Assembly (NCBI RefSeq): GCF_000317225.1
Contig: NZ_AJLL01000005.1
Location: 207,930 to 271,929, forward strand
DNA length: 64,000 nt
Source: Fischerella thermalis PCC 7521
Lineage (GTDB): Bacteria; Cyanobacteriota; Cyanobacteriia; Cyanobacteriales; Nostocaceae
Reading direction: 5' to 3'
Part shown: piece by piece, positions 27,988 through 37,246 of the stretch
Numbering within the stretch: the stretch's first letter is position 1
Layout of the letters: the number at the start of each line of letters is the position of its first letter
Made by a program: the position numbers and the translations under genes
The notes under the pieces: generated by a model
What the model saw: the letters and a program-made list of their open reading frames with translations, nothing else
What the model was told of the DNA's origin: nothing
The model's database searches: none

Positions 27988-28455
27988 ATGACAGCTCAGG
28001 TTTGTGAGAGAATTAACTTCTATGGCGAAATAATACCAATGTCGTTTTGTATTCCATTGCCTGAGCAAAATCCAGTGATGAAGTTAAATGAGCAAGATAT
28101 AAATATAGGTAACGATCATCCCTTGGTATTCTCAACTGCTTACTGGCGGCTACCTATCGGGACTTGGAAAATCAACAAAGGTCAATTATATCTTGTAGAT
28201 ATATTTGGTCTTTACAAAATGCTTGGCAAAACTCCCACTCGTGCTAAATGGTTCAGTGGGGTGATCAAAATTCCTCAAGGGAAACTTCTTCATCATCGTG
28301 GCGTGGGCTTTGGTTCTCTATACGAGCAAGAGATTTATGTAAAAATTAAAAAGGGAAAAGTTATTCACTCAGGTGTTATTGATAACCCGCGACTCCCTTA
28401 CAATAGCCCTACTGAAAGTGAAAACTTATACGATGATGGCGATAATGGATGGTAA
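27988..28455 (+). CDS. Hypothetical protein
   Basis: 155 residues, soluble. The central part looks conserved: AYWRLPIGTWKINKGQLYLVD, then KWFSGVIKIPQGKLLHHRG and GFGSLYEQEIYVKIKKGKV, suggesting a small beta-rich domain. The tail is acidic (NLYDDGDNGW). A good ribosome site (AGAGGAG, 27974-27980) precedes the ATG. The 80 bp above it could code a basic peptide ending ALRQARRDN before a stop, perhaps the end of a lost small gene. Family not recognised. Confidence 0.55.
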   Translation: MTAQVCERINFYGEIIPMSFCIPLPEQNPVMKLNEQDINIGNDHPLVFSTAYWRLPIGTWKINKGQLYLVDIFGLYKMLGKTPTRAKWFSGVIKIPQGKLLHHRGVGFGSLYEQEIYVKIKKGKVIHSGVIDNPRLPYNSPTESENLYDDGDNGW

Positions 28456-28523
28456 TTAGTTCGCCTATTTATGACTGGAATCTACACTGATTTTACACAG
28501 TGCAGATTTCAATATTCACACGA

Positions 28524-28595
28524 TAGAGACGTAGCATTGCTACGTCTCTACAAAATGTAGACAAACACAATTCATGACCAAATTCAGCAACGCCT
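28524..28595. repeat. Partial copy of the MITE-like element
   Basis: Carries the same palindrome as 10486-10520, here with 13-bp perfect arms (28524-28536 and 28538-28550), and ends in AAATTCAGCAACGCCT, the complement of the terminal repeat seen at 10354. The opposite end is missing or too diverged to see. Confidence 0.6.
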
Positions 28596-28645
28596 GAAAA
28601 TTTGATGTGCGATCGCACATTTTAATTACTAGTTTCAACAGACAC

Positions 28646-29044
28646 TTAGCGTCGCACTTGTTTAGCAGCCTCTTTACCTGCGTCTACGGCGCTATTTTTT
28701 GCTTGCTCACCAATTTTCTTCGCACCTTCTACATAACCAGAACCAAAATCTCTAAAGGCTTCTGCTGAATCTTCCCCAATTCTTTTGATTCTTTCAACAG
28801 GATTACCTTTGACTTCCTCAGCTTCTTTCTGCCACTCGCCTACTGTTCTTGGTCTTTGGGTATCATTCAAGTGGGCGCGATCGCGAACTTCTTTACCTAA
28901 AGCCTTGTTATCACCAGGAGTAACATAGGTATTGGTGGTTAAGAGGAGAACACCAAGCATCACAACAGCCAAAAAACGCTTGACCTGGAGTCCCTTCAAC
29001 AAAGAACTGACACGAGCGAGCGTATTAGAAATCAAATTGATCAT
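28646..29044 (-). CDS. Secreted or membrane-anchored hypothetical protein
   Basis: 132 residues. A basic N-terminus leads to one membrane helix or signal sequence (VKRFLAVVMLGVLLLTTNTYV, about 22-42), then a hydrophilic, charged alpha-helical body. The second half repeats amphipathic segments rich in Glu, Lys and Ala (AEAFRDFGSGYVEGAKKIGE, then KNSAVDAGKEAAKQV), reminiscent of LEA-like or apolipophorin-like stress proteins. No domain is recognised. It is followed by a MITE-type repeat and stands alone on the minus strand. Confidence 0.55.
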   Translation of the reverse strand: MINLISNTLARVSSLLKGLQVKRFLAVVMLGVLLLTTNTYVTPGDNKALGKEVRDRAHLNDTQRPRTVGEWQKEAEEVKGNPVERIKRIGEDSAEAFRDFGSGYVEGAKKIGEQAKNSAVDAGKEAAKQVRR

Positions 29045-29706
29045 GAGTATACCCCGTGAGTTAATTTTTCATAGTTTTGAGATAGCTATCATTGGCTCAC
29101 TCCAAAATAGACTAACCTCTTTGGAAACCGAACTTAGTTTCTAAGTACAATTAGCCTCATAGATTAAAGTTATAGGTTAGTAGAGAAATTCGATAAAAAC
29201 CAACCTAATTTCTGAACCAAGACAGTTTTTTGAACACAAATACAAGACTAACTGTAAAAAAACAATTATCCCTCTAACGAAAGTCAGAGCTTGATTCTGA
29301 AAAATGATGGCTATTCTAATTCTGAATGAATATTTACTTTGTCCCAATCTCTGCAAACATATCATCCAGAGTTTGAATTTTTATATCTTTTAGGTAAAAT
29401 TTGCGCTTTTTACTGGAGATAGAAATAGCAACCATCCAGTCCCAATGAAAAAATTCACGAACCTTGCCATGATAAAACCTCACCCCGTCCTCTCCGCCAG
29501 TTCACCAGAGGGACTGGAGGTACAGCAGATTTCATCTGAGTAAGGTACAGGAGAACCCCTCCCTAACCCTCCCCGAAAATGGAGAAGATTAGGGAGAGTG
29601 TACTCCATCTACATGTCAATTGGGGAAGTTCAGATTTAACCCACTTCAGCGGGTTAAAAAATTTATAATAGTCAGCTAAAGGCTGACTAAAGATTAAGCT
29701 CCAACT
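29045..29706. other. Intergenic region with repeats
   Basis: No gene seen. Contains a CCCCTCCCTAACCCTCCCC block around 29555-29575 and two hairpins close to the following gene's stop: AACCC..GGGTT (29638-29656) and TAGTCAGC..GCTGACTA (29670-29689). The latter may terminate the minus-strand hydrolase transcript. Confidence 0.45.
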
Positions 29707-30627
29707 TTAGTTAAGGGCGCTATAATCAGTGAATACAGAATCCTGTAACCACTGCACAATCTGGGAATTCACCACATCAGGCACTTCATCGTGGGGACAA
29801 TGCCCAGCACCAGGTATGGGAACAATTTTGATATCTTTACCATTATCCCGCGCTTGCTCGTAAATTTTCGCACCAGTAATTGGTGTCCAAGGATCGTCAG
29901 CACCCCAAATTACTAGCAGAGGATGTTGGACTTTCGGCAATAATTCCGCCGGAGTCGGACCAGGAGGTGCTGTGAGGATGGAAGCAAAGACTTTTTGCGC
30001 TCCTGGATCGCAAGATGGTGTATAAAGCATATCTACTAATTCATCCGTAACAGCTTGGCGATCGCGATAAACTTGGTAGAGAGTCCGGCGAATTTGATGT
30101 TTTTGCCGAATGCGATTAAATACGAAACTCCCGGTAATTGGATGACCAACTAATTTATTAAAAACAGACATCACAACTCGTAGCGGTGGGTTCAATTCGT
30201 GGGGACGATGACTCAAACCCCCCGCAGAGTTAATCAACACCCCACCTGCAACAATTTCTGGATGTTCGGCTAATACCATCAAGCTTAAGAGTGCGCCGAT
30301 AGAGTTACCAATAAATACAGCGGGTTGGTTAATATGGGCTATCCAAAAATCTTTAAGTAGTTCTACCCAGACTTCCACTGTGTAATCAATAGGCGCTTTC
30401 TCTGAACCACCAAAGCCCAATAAATCAAGGGCAAATACTTGGTAGCCAGCATCGGCTAAAACTGGGATATTTTTTCGCCAGTGGCCAATACAAGCACCAA
30501 AGCCGTGTACTAAAACCAAGGGCTTGCCTGTACCCAGGACAGTATACTGAATTTTGTAACCTTGCCAAGTCCAAAGGTGTTTTTCAAAAGTAGCTGTGGT
30601 TGGTAGCTGCTGTGTGTTTACAGTCAT
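29707..30627 (-). CDS. Alpha/beta hydrolase
   Basis: 306 residues, soluble. Fold signs: WQGYKIQYTVLGTGKPLVLVH, VHGFGACIGHWRKN, ALDLLGFGGSEKA, nucleophile elbow IGNSIGALLSL (Ser near 105), acid in VIWGADDPWTP, and His in IPGAGHCPHDEVP. The sequence resembles the plant and cyanobacterial group that includes pheophytinase-like and chloroplast hydrolases, but the substrate cannot be told from sequence. It differs clearly from the hydrolase at 16553. Two short hairpins lie after its stop. Confidence 0.9.
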   Translation of the reverse strand: MTVNTQQLPTTATFEKHLWTWQGYKIQYTVLGTGKPLVLVHGFGACIGHWRKNIPVLADAGYQVFALDLLGFGGSEKAPIDYTVEVWVELLKDFWIAHINQPAVFIGNSIGALLSLMVLAEHPEIVAGGVLINSAGGLSHRPHELNPPLRVVMSVFNKLVGHPITGSFVFNRIRQKHQIRRTLYQVYRDRQAVTDELVDMLYTPSCDPGAQKVFASILTAPPGPTPAELLPKVQHPLLVIWGADDPWTPITGAKIYEQARDNGKDIKIVPIPGAGHCPHDEVPDVVNSQIVQWLQDSVFTDYSALN

Positions 30628-30871
30628 TATGAAGATTCGTAAAGCATTCTCTTTATATAGTAATTTTCTCAGACTTCACAGATTTAAGGAAAACAAAGCG
30701 ATCGCCTCTTGACCTGAAGCAAGAGTTAAGAGTGCTTTTTATATCTTAAATTAAGACGTGATTTTACTTAAAGAAAAATTTTCAACTGTTAGTTTTATTT
30801 GTAGCTTGGGATAAATACGCAAAGGTTTATATAACCCATAAATTTTTACCCTATAAAACGGTGTGAGATGA

Positions 30872-31031
30872 GATACAAACATTGCTGAGTTAGCAGCGTT
30901 AGAAATGATCGAAGGTTTTCCCGATGGTACTTTTCGTGCCGATGAACAACTGACTCACGCCCAATTTGCAGCGATGATTAATCAAGCCTTTAACAAAGTA
31001 AAAGTTCGCAGCGCAACTGCATTTAACTCTT
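30872..31031 (+). pseudogene. SLH domain fragment
   Basis: A frame opening after a TGA reads AELAALEMIEGFPDGTFRAD, then EQLTHAQFAAMINQAF, the second half of an S-layer homology domain (GFPDGTFRP..TRAQFAAM). The first half and the rest of the original protein are missing. It runs directly into the histone-deacetylase-like remnant in another frame, marking an old deletion joint. Confidence 0.75.
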
Positions 31032-31616
31032 TCGCGTCCTCCACAGAAATTAATAGAGTTAGTCCATACACCAGAATATGTTCAAGCTTACTATGAAGGA
31101 ACCTTGGATTTAAAAGCTCAACGGCGTATTGGTTTACCTTGGAGTCCAGCGCTAGTAAATCGTACCTGTGTAGCGGTAGGTGGTACGATCTTGACTGCCA
31201 AGTTAGCACTTAGTCACGGTTTAGCTTGCAATACTGCTGGTGGTACTCATCATGCTTTTCCCAGTTATGGTTCTGGCTTTTGCATTTTCAATGATTTAGC
31301 GATCGCCTCTCGTGTCTTGCAAAAGCTAGGACTAGTCCAAAAAATTTTGATAGTAGATTTGGATGTGCATCAAGGGGATGGAACAGCATTTATTTTTCAA
31401 GATGATCGCACTGTTTTTACTTTTTCGATGCACTGCGAAGTCAATTTTCCTGGTACAAAACAAAAGAGTGATTTGGATGTCCCGCTTCCCATTTGTATGG
31501 AAGATGATGCCTATCTACAAACTTTAGCCGCATATTTGCCAGATTTGTTGTCTGAGGTAAAGCCAGACTTGATTTTCTATGATGCAGGTGTCGATCCTCA
31601 TGTCGGCGATCGCTGA
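31032..31616 (+). pseudogene. Truncated histone-deacetylase-family protein
   Basis: About 195 codons of a class II HDAC/acetoin-utilisation-type deacetylase. Seen are KLIELVHTPEYVQAYYEGTL, GLPWSPALVNRT, the double-His GGTHHAFPSYGSG, zinc ligands in VDLDVHQGDGTA, and the last metal Asp in FYDAGVDPHVGDR. It lacks the first ~35-50 residues, replaced by the SLH fragment, and stops at a TGA just before the region that should carry the catalytic Tyr (GGGY). It is therefore most likely inactive. The TTG at 31104 could start a protein but would not restore the missing ends. Confidence 0.8.
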
Positions 31617-31766
31617 GGAGTGTAGTTCATTTATTCAGTTATCAATAACTGATAACTCATAACTGTTCACTGATTCCTAACCACTAACTCCTCCTACGGA
31701 GGCGATGCAAAAAAGCGTCTCATTGGATACAATTTAAGAGTAAGGAGAGCCGAGGAGAAAAATAAG

Positions 31767-32903
31767 GTGCTATTAAAAGGCTTTGAGATAGAAATGTACA
31801 CAGGTACACCTGATGGTGAAATCGTCGGTCTCTCTGACAAGATTACTACGTCTTTGGATGGATATGTACGAGAGCCTGATAGCAGGAATGTAGAGTATAT
31901 TACTGTACCTAGTCGTAATTATGACCAATTATTGTGTGCCATCCTACGTCCCCGCCTGAAGTTGCGCGAGTACCTTCAGCAATTGGGCAATTATACCCTT
32001 ATTCCTGGTAGCACGTTGTCTTTAGGTGGTAGCGATCGCTTTGTTCGTTCTGATCCCACAAATCCCTATCACACTTATATCGAGCAAACCTATGGCGCAA
32101 AAGTAGTTACGGCTAGTGTGCATATTAATATCGGCATTGATGACCCGGAACTGCTGATGCGGGCTTGTCGCCTCATCCGGGTAGAAGCACCGTTATTTCT
32201 TGCTTTGAGCGCTTCTTCTCCTTTTTTAGATGGCAAAGCCACAGGTTTTCATTCTACCCGCTGGCGTGTATTCCCACAAACCCCTGCCCATGTGCCGTTA
32301 TTTACCAGCCATGCTGATCATATTCAATGGGTAGAACAACAGCTAGCCGCAGGAACAATGCAAAATGTTCGGCATTTGTGGGTATCGGTAAGACCAAATG
32401 GCGATCACCGTCCTTATGATTTAAATCGGCTGGAATTGCGAATTTGCGATTTAGTGACAGATCCCATATCTTTATTAGCAATTACTGCTTTACTAGAAGC
32501 ACGTCTGTTACAGCTCATTGAAAATCCCCATCTTGATCCTTTAACTCTAAGTACTTTTTCTCCTGAAGAACTCATCTCCTTGACTGCTAACAACGAAATA
32601 GCTGCGGCTACTTCTAGCCTTGATGCCCAACTGTTGCATTGGCAAGATGGCAGAAAAATCACTGCTAGAGATTGGATTGCTGAACTTTATCAGGAAGTTT
32701 GGTCGCTTGCTAAGCAAAACGGCTTCAGTTGTTTCCTTTCACCTCTACAGAAAATTCTCCGTGAAGGTAATGAAGCCCAACAATGGTTACAGCTATATGC
32801 TGTTGGTTTCAGCGCTCAAAGCACAATTATTCAGGCTATTCGTGCTGTACGAGAACGTGAAGTAGAACTAGAAGATAAATTATGTGCCTCCCTTGCTGCT
32901 TGA
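31767..32903 (+). CDS. gshA: Glutamate-cysteine ligase, cyanobacterial type
   Basis: First enzyme of glutathione synthesis (Glu + Cys + ATP to gamma-Glu-Cys). 378 residues, near the cyanobacterial family length. Visible family features: KGFEIEMYTGTPDGEIVG at the start with Glu metal/ATP ligands, TLIPGSTLSLGGSDRF, the block ASVHINIGIDDPELLMRACR, TGFHSTRWRVFP and RPYDLNRLELRICD. The start is GTG at 31767, preceded at 9 nt by GAGGAG. Glutathione made here would serve the GST and peroxiredoxins found at 39.6-41.7 kb. Confidence 0.88.
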   Translation: MLLKGFEIEMYTGTPDGEIVGLSDKITTSLDGYVREPDSRNVEYITVPSRNYDQLLCAILRPRLKLREYLQQLGNYTLIPGSTLSLGGSDRFVRSDPTNPYHTYIEQTYGAKVVTASVHINIGIDDPELLMRACRLIRVEAPLFLALSASSPFLDGKATGFHSTRWRVFPQTPAHVPLFTSHADHIQWVEQQLAAGTMQNVRHLWVSVRPNGDHRPYDLNRLELRICDLVTDPISLLAITALLEARLLQLIENPHLDPLTLSTFSPEELISLTANNEIAAATSSLDAQLLHWQDGRKITARDWIAELYQEVWSLAKQNGFSCFLSPLQKILREGNEAQQWLQLYAVGFSAQSTIIQAIRAVREREVELEDKLCASLAA

Positions 32904-33356
32904 GCAATCAGCTTTAGCAGAAAATAGAGAATAGACAACAGGCGATAGAGACATGCCGATAATTAAAATTGGGGGATTTGAACAGGATGTTTCAAATTTT
33001 TCTCTTTCACCTGGATCAATTAAAGTAAAAGGCTTGTACCCTCGTCTTTGAGGGGCTGATTCTTACTCCTATTACCCATTTTCCCTTCCCCTTTAATTCC
33101 ACTAGGGGAGTTGACGCCCCATCCTCTATCTGTAGGAAATGGCATCTGTCTTTGGGAATAAAATTCATTCTCTCAAAAATAACCCCATACTTACTCTCAG
33201 AACAGATTTTGGGAGTATCCTTTGCTTTGTTTTAAATTTCTAATCAATTGTGGTAGGTTGAAAAATATTAACAAAAGCTATAAGTCGCGTCTATCAATAG
33301 GTAGATCTAAACTTTTTGATACTTTACTTTTAAAGATACTGTAAAGCCACCCGAAA
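32904..33356. other. Intergenic region
   Basis: No gene seen. A weak hairpin (ACCCTC..GAGGGG, about 33038-33054) lies 140 bp after gshA. The remainder is AT-rich upstream sequence of trmL. Confidence 0.4.
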
Positions 33357-33818
33357 ATGCCTCAGGTAGTTCTAGTTAATCCCCTCATACCACCCAATAC
33401 AGGTAATATTGCTCGTACTTGTGCTGCAACAGGTACAGAACTACACTTGGTTGGTCCCTTAGGATTTGAAATTAGCGATCGCTATCTTAAAAGAGCCGGT
33501 CTAGATTACTGGCCCTATGTCAAACTGCATTATCACGAATCTCTAGAAGCATTTAAAACCTTACATGAGCAACGAGGAGGAAGACGGCTAGGCTTCAGTG
33601 TACGCGGTAATTATAACTATGCTAGCTTTCAATATCGAGTTGATGATTGGCTCTTGTTTGGCAGTGAGACTACAGGTTTGCCGCCAGAAGTTATTAGCAG
33701 TTGTGATGCCACTGTTTACATTCCCATGAGCCAACCCAAAGTTCGCAGTTTGAATCTTTCTGTGAGTGTGGCAGTAGCTTTATTTGAAGCGCATCGTCAG
33801 TTGGGTTATTTAGAATGA
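33357..33818 (+). CDS. trmL: tRNA (cytidine/uridine-34-2'-O)-methyltransferase
   Basis: SPOUT methyltransferase modifying the ribose of the wobble base in tRNA-Leu species. 153 residues, the family's usual length. Motifs: motif 1 NPLIPPNTGNIARTCAATG, LGFEISDRYLKRAGLDYW, motif 2 LLFGSETTGLPPEV, and motif 3 IPMSQPKVRSLNLSVSVAVA forming the knot. The ATG at 33357 begins the first strand directly. It is a single gene, with a 750-bp noncoding stretch after it. Confidence 0.94.
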   Translation: MPQVVLVNPLIPPNTGNIARTCAATGTELHLVGPLGFEISDRYLKRAGLDYWPYVKLHYHESLEAFKTLHEQRGGRRLGFSVRGNYNYASFQYRVDDWLLFGSETTGLPPEVISSCDATVYIPMSQPKVRSLNLSVSVAVALFEAHRQLGYLE

Positions 33819-34570
33819 ATCACAGAATACACAATGTATAAAAGTTTACTTTTTGAGTAAAAATACTTGAAAATTAACAAAAAATTAATCTTTAGTTCAT
33901 AAATTTTTAGAGAAAACCCTATAGCTACCTTTGTAAAAAAGTCAAATCCTATACTAATTTCTTGAAAACTCGGCAAACTCACAGTAATAATACTTAGAAA
34001 AAGCTACAATCATCTATAAGAAATTTGTATATAGCAGAAGAGAGATTTGCTGAATCTAACGATAGATTTTCGTGAATTTGACTTTTTTAATTTGAGGAAC
34101 TAAAAAACTGAAAGGATGTCATATCAACCATTTGAGCGACTACATAACCGTTAAATTGGTTTTAGGAGCGTAAACATGCCTGAGAGTTAGTACGGTTGTG
34201 TTTTAGGGAATAATCAGCGTAAAGTCTCCTGTTGTGACGACGGATTAGGTGAAAAACCTTTGAAGATAAAAGTTATCTACAGCGGTTGTTCGCTCTTCCA
34301 ATCAGTCCCAATAGTAAGTTTTGAGACAGCTATTAAAGAGCAAGACATTGTAAGTTATGAACAGTGAACAGACAAGTCGCAGAAAAATTAATTTTTTACT
34401 AAATTTTCAAAATGTGAACTTGTCTAAATTAAAGAAGCAAGTTAATCTTGCCTAAGTATCTCTGTTCAATGTGATCTTGATCTACTGTTTAATGTGATCC
34501 AAATCATTGACTAGTACTCGACTTTAATCATCGAGGTCAGTTAAGCGCTAGTGTTCATAGGAGGTCGTCT
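33819..34570 (+). promoter_or_regulatory. Long noncoding leader before the M23 peptidase
   Basis: 752 bp without a credible gene on either strand, ending in AGGAGGT (34559-34565) 5 nt before a TTG start. The part from about 34080 to 34350 is richer in G/C than the AT-rich first part and has several short complementary stretches, so a structured 5' leader is possible. Cyanobacterial peptidoglycan-hydrolase genes are known targets of the ydaO (c-di-AMP) riboswitch, but I could not match its conserved core by eye. Confidence 0.3.
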
Positions 34571-36877
34571 TTGAAACGAGCATTGAAAAAAAGAGAGAAG
34601 GCTGTGTTAGAAAACACCCAAAGCGAGGAAGTACCGGTGGAACAGCAAAACCCAGTTAATTCACGAATCCACCGCCTGGTACCAACAAAAGCCGCCATGA
34701 TTGGCTTGGCAATCTCAATGGGGGCGACTAGCCTTTTGGTGACTCGACAAAGCGATCAAGCCCTTGCTGCAGAACCAGTAGGTAATCAAAATACAGCCTC
34801 AACACTTCCTGCGACTGCTGATGCCGAATTAAAAATAGCTCGTACAAATCATTTAGAGTCCGAGACCGAATCGTCAGTAAGTCAGCCTGAAAATCCTGTT
34901 TTAGTTGAACCAACAGCAATTTCACAGATGCCTGGGCTTGGGGCAAAATGGCAGATTGTCACCAATGGAGTAACTGTGCCAACTCATGGGCCAGTTGTAG
35001 TACCAACTAAAGCTCCAATCGCAAACAGGGTGGGTGTTCCTAATGACAACAGCAATACACAAACACCCATACAAACACTATCTAATAGTTATGAAGTAAC
35101 CAGCAATCAAACCACATCCTTTGCTGCTCAACCGCAGACAGTGGTAGAAGATAAGACAGTGAGCAGCGAAGTAAATGCCCAACTGAAAGCGCAGCAAGAA
35201 TTTGCACTCTACCGCTTACAGGAAAAATCAGACCGTTTAAGAGCCAGCCTGGCACAACTGCGATCTCAAAGAACTACAGAATTACCCAAAGTTGTCACAA
35301 ATCAAGCTCAACCAGCATCAGAAGTTGCTAATCCAACTTCACAGGCAAACACAAGCAGCACTTTTACAGTACAGTCACAAACAACTAGCGATGCCAGCCA
35401 AGCTAGCCTTGTATCTAGATTAAAGCAAAAAAATGTAGTGAATGTACCCACAACAGCTGCAACACCAACAGTTAACACCCCAGTTATTACATCAACAGTA
35501 GCAACAGCAAAAGTCGTCACCTCATCAGCTAGTGCTACCTATGAAGTCAAACCAGGGGATACGTTAGCAGCGATCGCACGCGCTTATGGTACATCAGTCT
35601 CAGAATTAGCTAAGGCAAATCATCTTAGTAACCCCAATCAACTAAAAATCAATCAAAAGCTGAATATTCCCACTACAAAGGTAGACAAAGCAGCCACCAC
35701 AGCACCAGTAGCAGTTAAGCCCAGTACTTTTGAATTGAGCCGTAATCCCAAAGTTACCAATCCTAGCCCTAATTCAGTTATTGCTGATACCAGCACCCCT
35801 GGAATTGGCTCATCACCCTTAAACAACCAAATTCAAGCCAATACAGTTAACACAGAATATTATTCCACTGATTCAACAACAAATACTAATAAAACAGCAA
35901 CTGTTCCTGCCACAGAAAACGCCTATGGCATGGGTGGTGATACCCCCATTCCAACAGCAATTACCGAAATGCAGCTGGCTAGGAAACAAGATGCAACCAA
36001 ATCAAAGAATGCTAAAAACACAAATCCACGCCTAAACAGCTTAAAAGCGGAAATTGAAAGATTACGAGCAAAATACCGCGCTCAACAGTCTGGTAATACA
36101 ACTGTGGTAGAGGAAGTTAGCAATAACACTGCTGCTGTACAAATTCCAGTTGCCCAACCTAACAATGTCGCGATCCCAATTCCGGTTTCTAGACCCAGTA
36201 GCAACGTAGTAGTACCAACCTCAGTTAACAAACCTAATCCAGTAGCAGTATCAATCCCCGTTCCTAGACCAAGGGTATTAACCTACACTACCACAAGACA
36301 GAATAAAGAACCGATTAATCCAGAATTTGCTAGCAATCAAACTCAGAAAGTAGCAACACCTAGTATGGGTGGTGATGTATCTCAGTCTTTTAATGCTAAG
36401 CGAGGAACTCAAGTTTCTCCAGAATTACCACCATTGGCCGCAGTAGATACATATCTGCCTAAGCCAATTGAAGAAATCACACCTACAGCTACAGGCTATA
36501 TTTGGCCAGCCAAAGGAGTCCTCACCTCTGGCTATGGTTGGCGTTGGGGAAGGATGCATAGAGGAATTGATATTGCTAACGGTGTTGGTACACCGATTTA
36601 TGCTTCCTCTGGTGGTATAGTAGAAAAAGCTGGTTGGAACAATGGTGGCTACGGTAATCTTGTGGATATCCGGCATCCTGATGGTAGTTTGACTCGTTAT
36701 GGTCACAACAGCAAGGTTTTAGTACGTGTCGGTCAACGGGTAGAGCAAGGTGACACAATTGCTTTAATGGGTAGTACTGGCTTCAGCACCGGACCCCACA
36801 GCCACTTTGAAATCCATCCAACTGGCAAGGGCGCAGTCAATCCTATGGCTTTCTTGCCGCCACAACAACGCATATAG
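34571..36877 (+). CDS. LysM and M23 peptidase (murein DD-endopeptidase-like)
   Basis: 768 residues, envelope protein that probably trims peptidoglycan. An N-terminal membrane helix (about 40-57) is followed by a long Thr/Gln/Pro-rich linker with a helical stretch, a LysM domain (about 323-373, YEVKPGDTLAAIARAYGTS), a second linker, and a C-terminal M23 domain with GYGWRWGRMHRGIDIAN (His/Asp zinc ligands near 663 and 667), RYGHNSK and GPHSHFEIH (near 743). Zinc ligands are complete, so it should be active. The start is TTG at 34571 with a near-perfect AGGAGGT 5 nt before it; no ATG precedes the membrane helix. Relatives act in cell separation. Confidence 0.92.
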   Translation: MKRALKKREKAVLENTQSEEVPVEQQNPVNSRIHRLVPTKAAMIGLAISMGATSLLVTRQSDQALAAEPVGNQNTASTLPATADAELKIARTNHLESETESSVSQPENPVLVEPTAISQMPGLGAKWQIVTNGVTVPTHGPVVVPTKAPIANRVGVPNDNSNTQTPIQTLSNSYEVTSNQTTSFAAQPQTVVEDKTVSSEVNAQLKAQQEFALYRLQEKSDRLRASLAQLRSQRTTELPKVVTNQAQPASEVANPTSQANTSSTFTVQSQTTSDASQASLVSRLKQKNVVNVPTTAATPTVNTPVITSTVATAKVVTSSASATYEVKPGDTLAAIARAYGTSVSELAKANHLSNPNQLKINQKLNIPTTKVDKAATTAPVAVKPSTFELSRNPKVTNPSPNSVIADTSTPGIGSSPLNNQIQANTVNTEYYSTDSTTNTNKTATVPATENAYGMGGDTPIPTAITEMQLARKQDATKSKNAKNTNPRLNSLKAEIERLRAKYRAQQSGNTTVVEEVSNNTAAVQIPVAQPNNVAIPIPVSRPSSNVVVPTSVNKPNPVAVSIPVPRPRVLTYTTTRQNKEPINPEFASNQTQKVATPSMGGDVSQSFNAKRGTQVSPELPPLAAVDTYLPKPIEEITPTATGYIWPAKGVLTSGYGWRWGRMHRGIDIANGVGTPIYASSGGIVEKAGWNNGGYGNLVDIRHPDGSLTRYGHNSKVLVRVGQRVEQGDTIALMGSTGFSTGPHSHFEIHPTGKGAVNPMAFLPPQQRI

Positions 36878-36949
36878 TTTTTGGTGGTAGTTGTTTGTTG
36901 TTCGTTGTTTGGTAATTTAACACTCAACTACCAACACAATAACTTTAGG

Positions 36950-37003
36950 ATAAAGGGGAAAGGGGAAAAGGGTAAATTCAAACCTTTCCCCTTTCCCTTT
37001 TCT
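36950..37003 (+). terminator. Possible terminator after the M23 gene
   Basis: An A/G-rich arm (GGGGAAAGGGGAAAAGGG, 36956-36973) faces a C/T-rich arm (CCTTTCCCCTTTCCCTTTT) with a short loop and a trailing T run. The arms are imperfectly complementary and also resemble the local low-complexity repeats. Confidence 0.4.
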
Positions 37004-37145
37004 TAGTCCACAAGCCAGATAAAGAATGCTAATCCGAAAAGTATTGATTACTAAATAAACAGCAATATTTTCAAAATTTCTAAGTATGTAGGACTAGCCA
37101 TGACAAAACTAGTATGCTATATTTAGAAATCGGTGAGAAAAGTTT

Positions 37146-37219
37146 GGCTCAGTAGCTCAGTAGGTTAGAGCGGGGGACTCATAAGCCCTAGGTCGTGTGT
37201 TCGAATCACACCTGAGCCA
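37146..37219 (+). tRNA. tRNA-Met (CAU), elongator type
   Basis: 74-nt cloverleaf. Acceptor GGCTCAG/CTGAGCC, D arm GCTCAGTAGGTTAGAGC, anticodon loop CTCATAA, T arm GTGTGTTCGAATCACAC, discriminator A, no encoded CCA. The anticodon stem is GGGGA/GCCCT, where the pair closing the loop is A-G, a mismatch. Initiator features are absent. A CAU tRNA that is lysidine-modified to read AUA (Ile) cannot be excluded by sequence, but the acceptor sequence fits elongator Met. Confidence 0.9.
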
Positions 37220-37246
37220 TTAAAAATTAAAATCCACTTTAAATTT

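Noticed and set aside
29177..29365. 62-codon minus-strand ORF in the 29.0-29.7 kb gap
   Set aside because: Odd composition, no ribosome site and no recognisable fold; treated as noncoding.
33819..34570. c-di-AMP riboswitch as a firm annotation
   Set aside because: Context is right but the conserved core could not be matched by eye, so it is kept only as a test.
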